39,344 nucleotides of DNA. It comes from Bacillota bacterium. Its GTDB lineage: Bacteria > Bacillota > Clostridia > Oscillospirales > Oscillospiraceae. The translations under genes were made by a program, and so were the position numbers. Position 1 is the stretch's first letter, and every line of letters begins with the position of its first letter. Below are positions 31,964-37,432 of the stretch, piece by piece. The stretch is from the NCBI GenBank assembly GCA_022784505.1, contig JALFUQ010000074.1:1-39344 (forward strand), written 5' to 3'. The notes under the pieces are model-generated. The model was not told where the DNA came from. It did not search any database and saw nothing but the letters and a program-made list of their open reading frames with translations.

Positions 31964-33151
31964 ATGAAAGACTGCAGCAAAAAATTTAATTTACGGTACA
32001 GCCTCATACAGGCAAGCTATTGGGCGCTCAGCGGCATCATTTTCGGCTTCACGGCGGTGTATCTGCAGGGCAAGCATTACTCAAACTACGATATCGGCAT
32101 TATTTTTGCCCTCGGCAATATCGTCGGCTTCATTGCGCAGCCGCTCGTTGCCGGTCACATCGACAGAACGCGCCGGCGCACGCTTCTGCGCTGCATTTTA
32201 ATTGCAGCGGCACTTTCTCTTGTGCTGATGATATCGGTGCTTTTTATGCCGACGGCGTGTCTGCCGCTCTCGGCGGCGTTCGTGCTGCTCATTGGCGGCA
32301 ACATCCTTTTTCAGCCGCTTTGCATCTCGCTGTATTTTTACCTTGAAAGCCTCGGCTCGAGGATAAATTTCAGCGCAGCCCGTGCCGTGGGCTCGTTTTC
32401 TTACGCACTTGCAAACGTGGCGCTGGGCGTACTGGTCGAGCGTGTGAGCGCGCAGAGTGTGCCCGTGTCTTACATTATTTTTACCGCAGTGCTCGGTGCG
32501 CTGACCCTCTCCCTCACCCTTGGCGCAAAGCCGAAGCGGGAAATTTCCGAGGCGCAGGCAGAGCAGATTGAAAAGCCGAGCGGCATTTTCGATTTCCTGT
32601 GGGAGAACAAACGCTTTGCAATTTTTTTGCTGGGCACGGCGCTACTATACTTCACCCACTCGCTGCTCGGCGTGTTCATGATAGAGTTCGTGCGCAATGT
32701 CGGCGGCGGAAGCTCCGACATGGGCAGCATCTTGGCGTTCATGACGCTCACGGAGGTGCCGGTGATGCTGCTATTTTCAAGGCTAATAAAGCGCTTTAGC
32801 TGCTCGAGCCTTCTGCGCTTCGCCGTTATAATGTTCACCGTGAAGGAACTTGCGATCTATCTTGCCGGCAGCGTCGGAATGCTCTACGCCGCCGAGGCCC
32901 TGCAGGCGCTGTCGTTTGCGATATTCGTGCCCGCCTCGGTGCGCTATGCCGATACGGTCATCGAAAAGCGAAACGCCGCAAAGGGTCAGACCTACATAAC
33001 CGCCGTCATCTCCATGGCGAGCATTTTTGCAAGCCTCATCGGCGGTGTCCTGCTCGACGGTGCGGGCGCAAAGACAGCGCTCCTCGTCGGCGTTCTCGTG
33101 TCCGCCGCGGGCACACTCGTCATGATGGTTGCAATAGAAAAGGCAAAATAA
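31964..33151 (+). CDS. MFS transporter (MFS_1-like)
   Basis: 395 residues, about 12 hydrophobic helices in two halves with a charged central loop (EISEAQAEQIEKPSG). Marks: a short start MKDCSKKFNLRYSLIQASYW, the loop 2-3 motif GHIDRTRRRTLL, and a position-related NVGGGSSDMGS before the second half. This resembles the LacY-like/nucleoside-proton (MFS_1-like) group. The substrate is unknown. There is no Shine-Dalgarno sequence; the mRNA is probably leaderless. Confidence 0.85.
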   Translation: MKDCSKKFNLRYSLIQASYWALSGIIFGFTAVYLQGKHYSNYDIGIIFALGNIVGFIAQPLVAGHIDRTRRRTLLRCILIAAALSLVLMISVLFMPTACLPLSAAFVLLIGGNILFQPLCISLYFYLESLGSRINFSAARAVGSFSYALANVALGVLVERVSAQSVPVSYIIFTAVLGALTLSLTLGAKPKREISEAQAEQIEKPSGIFDFLWENKRFAIFLLGTALLYFTHSLLGVFMIEFVRNVGGGSSDMGSILAFMTLTEVPVMLLFSRLIKRFSCSSLLRFAVIMFTVKELAIYLAGSVGMLYAAEALQALSFAIFVPASVRYADTVIEKRNAAKGQTYITAVISMASIFASLIGGVLLDGAGAKTALLVGVLVSAAGTLVMMVAIEKAK

Positions 33152-33174
33152 AAACCTGCCAAACGGCAGGTTTT
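33151..33174. terminator. Bidirectional terminator
   Basis: 10-bp stem AAAACCTGCC/GGCAGGTTTT with loop AAAC. It overlaps the MFS stop codon on the left and the stop of the converging small gene on the right, so both genes end within it. Confidence 0.85.
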
Positions 33175-33382
33175 ATTTTTCTTCTATCGCGGCCTTGATC
33201 TTATCGGCCGTGTCCTGTGAGACAAGACCCTTTTCGGTGATGAGCGGGAATACATCGCCGCATTTTTTCTTGTAAAACAGCTTCAGGGGATACTTGAGCA
33301 AGTGGGGTGCAAGCTCCATGAGCAGCTCCTTGCCGTCGTTATCCTCGAAAAATTCGCCGACAGTCATATTGTTAAAATCCAT
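33173..33382 (-). CDS. Small protein A, paralogue of the next gene
   Basis: 69 residues, acidic at both ends, no signal or membrane segment. It aligns with its upstream neighbour: F-x-E-x-x-x-GKEL, then a hydrophobic helix with P, KK, D-V, a Gly-rich turn KG, and an ending AD-x-I. AGGAG precedes ATG 33382. It lies just after a terminator, so transcription reaches it by read-through. I recall this small family in clostridial genomes but no function. Confidence 0.65.
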   Translation of the reverse strand: MDFNNMTVGEFFEDNDGKELLMELAPHLLKYPLKLFYKKKCGDVFPLITEKGLVSQDTADKIKAAIEEK

Positions 33383-33399
33383 AGCATACTCCTATGAAA

Positions 33400-33425
33400 A
33401 AAGCCCTGCCAAAAAGCAGGGCTTT
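33400..33425 (-). terminator. Terminator between the small paralogues
   Basis: 10-bp stem AAAGCCCTGC/GCAGGGCTTT with loop CAAAAA, followed on the minus strand by a run of T. It ends the small protein B transcript. Confidence 0.82.
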
Positions 33426-33438
33426 CATGTCGATTTAA

Positions 33439-33672
33439 TTACTTGTCGCCGTAGAGGGCGTTGAACTTCTCGATGAGTGCATCAGCTGCTGCCTGATCGC
33501 AGTAGCCCTTGCCGAGGATATAGCCGACAACATCCTTAGCCTGCTTCTTGTGGAAGGGGATGTATGCGACGCTGGGCATCTTACCGATAACAGGAATGAA
33601 CTCCTTAAACAGCTCTTTGCCGTTGTACTCCTTCAGGAACTGTTCGCCGGTTACTTCATCAAACTTAGGCAT
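33439..33672 (-). CDS. Small protein B, paralogue of the previous gene
   Basis: 77 residues, predicted helical, no signal peptide. MPKFDEVTGEQFLKEYNGKELFKEF, then PSVAYIPFHKKQAKDVVGYI and KGYCDQAAADALIEKF. It shares the GKEL, KK, DV, KG and AD positions with small protein A. It has AAAGGAG before the ATG, a near-consensus promoter, a hairpin in the leader and a strong terminator after it, which points to an abundant short mRNA. Function unknown. Confidence 0.75.
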   Translation of the reverse strand: MPKFDEVTGEQFLKEYNGKELFKEFIPVIGKMPSVAYIPFHKKQAKDVVGYILGKGYCDQAAADALIEKFNALYGDK

Positions 33673-33702
33673 AATATTTCTCCTTTAACTTTTCTCGTTT
33701 AG

Positions 33703-33722
33703 GGCAGTCATGCATGACCGCC
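33703..33722 (-). promoter_or_regulatory. Palindrome at the 5' end of the small protein B mRNA
   Basis: GTCATGCATGAC, a perfect 12-bp palindrome, extended by GGC/GCC with one mismatch. It starts about 7 bases after the predicted transcription start (near 33729), so it would form a 5'-terminal stem or be an operator. Confidence 0.5.
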
Positions 33723-33735
33723 TCTGTTGATATAT

Positions 33736-33764
33736 ATGATACACGATGGTGATTAATTTGTCAA
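33736..33764 (-). promoter_or_regulatory. Promoter of small protein B
   Basis: Minus-strand TTGACA (33759-33764), 17 bases, TATCAT (33736-33741); 11 of 12 consensus positions. Confidence 0.8.
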
Positions 33765-33825
33765 TAAATATATAAAGTATTAAGACATTTTCGCCATTTT
33801 GTACAAATCACAGCCCGTAATTTCT

Positions 33826-34419
33826 CTACTCCGCTTTTCCGGGCTTAAAATCGGTCTCCGTACCGTTTATGAGTCTGCGGATATTCTCCCTATGCATGAC
33901 GATGATGAGCGCCGCAGAAAATGCATTCATCGTGATAAGCTCAGGCTCTGCGCCGAATACAACAGAGGCTATCGGCAGCGTGAGTGCAGCCAGCATTGAG
34001 CCGAGCGAGACCTTGCGGCTTAAGCCCGCCGTAAGCGCAAAAACGGCGATTATTACGCCGAACACGTAAAGCCCCGTCATGAGTCCGAGCCCCGCTCCGA
34101 CGGATACGCCCTTGCCGCCGCGAAAGCCGAAATACAGCGGGAAGCAGTGTCCGATGATGCAAAATGCCCCGCTTATCGCTTCGCCGGTCACGCCCGCAAG
34201 TGCCTTGCCGATGAGCATGGCGGCCACGGTCTTTGCCATGTCGAGCGCTAATGTCACCAGCCCCGCCTTAAGGCCGAACACACGCGCGGCATTCGTCGCC
34301 CCGGCGTTTCCGCTGCCCTTCCTACGGATATCCTCGCCCATGCAGCGCTTTGAAAGCGGGATTGACGCGCAGACAGAGCCCAGGAGATATGCAATTATCG
34401 CGCAAAGCACAAGCTTCAT
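33826..34419 (-). CDS. plsY: Acyl-phosphate:glycerol-3-phosphate acyltransferase
   Basis: The membrane enzyme that makes 1-acyl-glycerol-3-phosphate from acyl-phosphate. The 197 residues, five or so membrane helices, carry the three PlsY motifs: KGSGNAGATNAAR, HCFPLYFGFRGGKGV and a C-terminal HRENIRRLINGTE. CGGAGGCGG precedes ATG 34419. It is monocistronic from its own promoter and divergent from a lipoprotein peptidase. Confidence 0.94.
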   Translation of the reverse strand: MKLVLCAIIAYLLGSVCASIPLSKRCMGEDIRRKGSGNAGATNAARVFGLKAGLVTLALDMAKTVAAMLIGKALAGVTGEAISGAFCIIGHCFPLYFGFRGGKGVSVGAGLGLMTGLYVFGVIIAVFALTAGLSRKVSLGSMLAALTLPIASVVFGAEPELITMNAFSAALIIVMHRENIRRLINGTETDFKPGKAE

Positions 34420-34453
34420 TTTGCCGCCTCCGATACTTCAAGCTTTTTAAGTT

Positions 34454-34481
34454 ATTATATCAAAAATTTTAAGCATTTCAA
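34454..34481 (-). promoter_or_regulatory. Promoter of plsY
   Basis: Minus-strand TTGAAA (34476-34481), 16 bases, TATAAT (34454-34459). Leader about 28 bases. Confidence 0.72.
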
Positions 34482-34520
34482 GCGCGATACAAAAAAATTT
34501 GACTGTTAATTTCATCTTCC

Positions 34521-34551
34521 TTGCCCAATTTGGCCCCAAATGTGGTATGAT
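34521..34551 (+). promoter_or_regulatory. Extended -10 promoter of the M3-type peptidase
   Basis: TGG-TATGAT (34543-34551) is an extended -10; TTGCCC at 34521-34526 is a distant -35 (19 bases). An inverted repeat ATTTGG-CC-CCAAAT (34528-34541) lies in the spacer. Confidence 0.55.
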
Positions 34552-34580
34552 CGTGTAAAACACCTACGGAGGTACCCTCA

Positions 34581-36257
34581 ATGCAGCTAAAAAAACGCCT
34601 TGTCGCACTACTGCTTTCGCTATTGATGCTCGTGTCGCTGTGCGGCTGCGATATATACGATGTGTATGATATTTACGACGCGTTCTTTGCCGAGGATGAC
34701 GAGAATGCGGCCGAGCTTATCTCCAAGACCGGCAACGGCGGCAGAGATAATATCGTCAGCTTTGACGAGATGGAGTACACCCGCCCCGACATTGACGCGC
34801 TTGAAGCTAAGGCGCAGGATGTTGAGGACATGCTCGGGAACTTTTTCAAGGTCAAGGATGTTATTTCCGAGCTTGATAAATTTGTTGCCCTGTACAACAA
34901 TTTTTATACAATGAAGAACCTTGCCTGTGTGCGCTATGACATGGACACGCAGGATGAATTTTATTTTGAGGAGTACAGCTTCTGCGTGGAGGCTTCCGGT
35001 GATGTTGAGTACATAACCGACGAGCTGCTTCTGGCCTGCTCGAATTCCTCCATGTGCGATTATCTCGACAAGCATTTCTTTGACGGTCTGCTCGAGGAGC
35101 GGTACTCCGTCACCGACGGCACGGGCTACACGCCCTCGGACGAGCTTGCCGAGCTTGATCGCAGAGAGGCCGAGCTTGAAAACGACTACTCCGAGCTTTA
35201 CGCAAGGTACGCCGACGATTTTGACGACGGCAGGTTCAAAAATCAAAACGGCGAGATCGCAAAGATCTACATCGAGCTTATAAAGCTGCGGCACGATATT
35301 GCCGAGCAGCGCAACATGAAGTCTTACGAGGAGCTTGCGTATCTCGACAATGGCAGGGACTACACTGCCGATGACCTTGACGGGTACATTGAAGCGATAA
35401 AGCAGTTTATCGTGCCGCTGTATAAAAAAGCTGACAGCAAGAAGCTGTACGACCGCTCGCTCGTTTCGGCGATGAGTCCAAAGACGGCGCTCTCGACCGT
35501 GACAAGCACCGTCGAGGGGCTTGACAAGGGCATTGACGATGCGCTCGGCTACATGCTCAAGTACAAGCTGTATGACACAGGAATGTCGGACAGTAAGTAT
35601 GACCAGTCGTATGTGCTGTACCTTAACGATTACGAATCGCCGTTTATGTTTTGCAGCCCCTCCGGTTACAGCGACACGGTGCTGACCATAGCGCACGAGT
35701 TTGGCCACTACGTCGACGGCTACTTAAACTATGGCCTTAACGACAGCATCGACACCTCGGAGGTGTTCTCGCAGGGCATGGAGTACCTGCTGCTGTGCAA
35801 TATGGATGATGCCGAGCAGCTGACGCGCTACAAAATGCTCGATGAGCTCGAGCTTTATGCTTACCAGGCGTGCCTGAACGAGTTTGAGCATGAGGCATAT
35901 GCCATGGACGAAGATGAGCTCACGGTGGAAAGGCTCAATTCCCTGTACTCCGAGCTTCTTGATGAGTACGGTGTTTCGGACGATTACAAGGGGCTTGACT
36001 GGATATCGGTCACGCACCTGTTCACCTCGCCGTTTTACGTCATCAGCTACTGCGTGTCCGACAGCGCGGCGTTTGAGCTGTACAACATGGAGCTGAACGA
36101 AAGCGGCTCGGGACTTAAAATGTACATGAAGCTATTGGACGAGTCTACAAACTATGGCTTCCTCGATCTGCTTGAGGAATGTGGCATGTCCTCGGCGATA
36201 TCCGCCGACACCGTCAAGGCAATTTCCGCCACGCTTGCAGATAAGCTTGGACTGTAA
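34581..36257 (+). CDS. Lipoprotein zinc metallopeptidase, M3 (oligoendopeptidase F) type
   Basis: 558 residues. A lipoprotein signal ends at LCGC with lipid Cys at residue 23, followed by an acidic linker with DIYDVYDIYD. The central region is helical and charged. The zinc site is HEFGH at 372-376 with the third ligand Glu401 in FSQGME, 25 residues after the second His, as in M3 peptidases. The length and position of the site fit the oligoendopeptidase F group, which cuts short peptides; here it would act outside the cell, tethered to the membrane. CGGAGG precedes the ATG. A shared terminator with trmO follows. Confidence 0.85.
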   Translation: MQLKKRLVALLLSLLMLVSLCGCDIYDVYDIYDAFFAEDDENAAELISKTGNGGRDNIVSFDEMEYTRPDIDALEAKAQDVEDMLGNFFKVKDVISELDKFVALYNNFYTMKNLACVRYDMDTQDEFYFEEYSFCVEASGDVEYITDELLLACSNSSMCDYLDKHFFDGLLEERYSVTDGTGYTPSDELAELDRREAELENDYSELYARYADDFDDGRFKNQNGEIAKIYIELIKLRHDIAEQRNMKSYEELAYLDNGRDYTADDLDGYIEAIKQFIVPLYKKADSKKLYDRSLVSAMSPKTALSTVTSTVEGLDKGIDDALGYMLKYKLYDTGMSDSKYDQSYVLYLNDYESPFMFCSPSGYSDTVLTIAHEFGHYVDGYLNYGLNDSIDTSEVFSQGMEYLLLCNMDDAEQLTRYKMLDELELYAYQACLNEFEHEAYAMDEDELTVERLNSLYSELLDEYGVSDDYKGLDWISVTHLFTSPFYVISYCVSDSAAFELYNMELNESGSGLKMYMKLLDESTNYGFLDLLEECGMSSAISADTVKAISATLADKLGL

Positions 36258-36258
36258 G

Positions 36259-36291
36259 AAAAAAGAAGATGCATCATGCATCTTCTTTTTT
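36259..36291. terminator. Bidirectional terminator overlapping the trmO end
   Basis: 15-bp perfect stem AAAAAAGAAGATGCA/TGCATCTTCTTTTTT with loop TCA. The loop is the stop codon of trmO on the minus strand and one arm codes for its last five residues. Confidence 0.88.
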
Positions 36292-36960
36292 AATATCCAG
36301 AACTGTTAATTTATCGCCGTCAACTTTGAATTTCACCTCAAAGCCCGCGAAACCGAAGCCGTAGACCCGCTCGGGGTCATCGTGATACTGCGGGCGCGGG
36401 TCGTTTGAAAGCACCTGCACGAGCGCCGTTTTCGTGTTCTCATCCATGTCGCCGCACAGGCTGTCGTGCAGTGCAACTTTGAGTGCGTGAAATTCCGTTT
36501 TCGCGGTAAAGCCGCCCGTTGCGTCGGGGTGCGAATCTGCGTAGGTTATATACGGCTTTATATCGAATATGGGTGTGCCGTCCATAAGGTCGGCGCCCTT
36601 TATGTGCAAAACGGGGCCTCGGTCGGGCGTGAGCTCCACTCTCTCCAGCTCCACCGATGACAGCCCCAGCGAGTTCGGTCTGAACGGTGATCGGGTCGCA
36701 AACACGCCGACATGGACATTGCCGCCCAAGCGTGGGGGTCTGACCGTAGGCGACCATGTGTCGCGCACAGCCTCGGAAAACTGCCATATCAGCCAGATGT
36801 GCGAATATTCGGAGAGGCCCCGCACCGCATCGGGATTGCGGTACTCCGGCTCAAAAACTATCTCGGCTCTGACCGCCTCAGCGACCCCGCTTTGTCTCGG
36901 AATGCCGAACTTTGTCTTAAACGGCGAATGTATGCGTGCGATCGGTTTAACTTCTGGCAT
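36274..36960 (-). CDS. trmO: tRNA t6A37 N6-methyltransferase
   Basis: TsaA/TrmO family: methylates N6 of t6A37 in threonine tRNAs, using SAM. The 228 residues contain the N-terminal beta-barrel with IARIHSPFKTKFGIPRQ, the block YSHIWLIWQF, the signature GVFATRSPFRPNSLGLS, and DGTPIFDIKPYI; the roughly 65 residues after are the C-terminal helper domain. ATG 36960 follows AGGAGGTG; the open frame continues to 37062 through the hypA terminator and is not used. MtaB, elsewhere in this window, modifies the same nucleoside. Confidence 0.92.
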   Translation of the reverse strand: MPEVKPIARIHSPFKTKFGIPRQSGVAEAVRAEIVFEPEYRNPDAVRGLSEYSHIWLIWQFSEAVRDTWSPTVRPPRLGGNVHVGVFATRSPFRPNSLGLSSVELERVELTPDRGPVLHIKGADLMDGTPIFDIKPYITYADSHPDATGGFTAKTEFHALKVALHDSLCGDMDENTKTALVQVLSNDPRPQYHDDPERVYGFGFAGFEVKFKVDGDKLTVLDIKKEDA

Positions 36961-37025
36961 GGCGCACCTCCTTGGCATTGCACTTATTTTATCGGCATCG
37001 GCGCAAAAAGTCAATCGCGCACAAA

Positions 37026-37057
37026 AAATCTCCTGCACCGTTTGATGCAGGAGATTT
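37026..37057 (-). terminator. Terminator after hypA copy 2
   Basis: 12-bp stem AAATCTCCTGCA/TGCAGGAGATTT with an 8-base loop; on the minus strand it runs into T6. It lies 10 bases past the hypA stop. Confidence 0.88.
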
Positions 37058-37067
37058 CTCATTTTGA

Positions 37068-37412
37068 TTAATACGCTTCGATCTCTTTTATCACATATTC
37101 GTTGCCGGTCACGAGATATGTATTCTCACTCTGGCAATACGGACATACTTTTGCGTATTTCACCGTCGGATAGGTCTGCTTACAGTCCTCGCAGAAGGTC
37201 ACCGCTTCGATATTCTCGACCTTGAGTTCCGCTTCCTTCAGGTACTTGGTGTCTTTTCTCGCCCAATTCCAGCAGTCAACTATGTACTCAGGGATGATGC
37301 CGCTGACCTCGCCGATCTGCAGTGTGACGCTGCCGACGGTCGTCAGCTCGTTTTCATCACAAAGCTTCTCGACTTCCTTGATGACATAAAACACTGTTCC
37401 AAGCTCATGCAC
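37068..37412 (-). CDS. hypA: HypA-like nickel metallochaperone (copy 2)
   Basis: 114 residues with the nickel-site MHE start and zinc ligands C74, C77, C90, C93. The start codon is GTG (37412) after GGAGG. It is 20 bases downstream of the large oxidoreductase and ends at a strong terminator, so the two genes form the end of an operon without hypB. Compared with copy 1 the alignment is gap-free. HypA normally serves NiFe hydrogenase or urease; neither is visible, so this copy may serve the oxidoreductase's system. Confidence 0.87.
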   Translation of the reverse strand: MHELGTVFYVIKEVEKLCDENELTTVGSVTLQIGEVSGIIPEYIVDCWNWARKDTKYLKEAELKVENIEAVTFCEDCKQTYPTVKYAKVCPYCQSENTYLVTGNEYVIKEIEAY

Positions 37413-37432
37413 GGATTTTTCCTCCGGTAAAA

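Noticed and set aside
34620..35708. A 362-codon open frame antisense to the metallopeptidase
   Set aside because: It overlaps a gene with a clear HEFGH site and lipobox; no ribosome site or recognisable domain.
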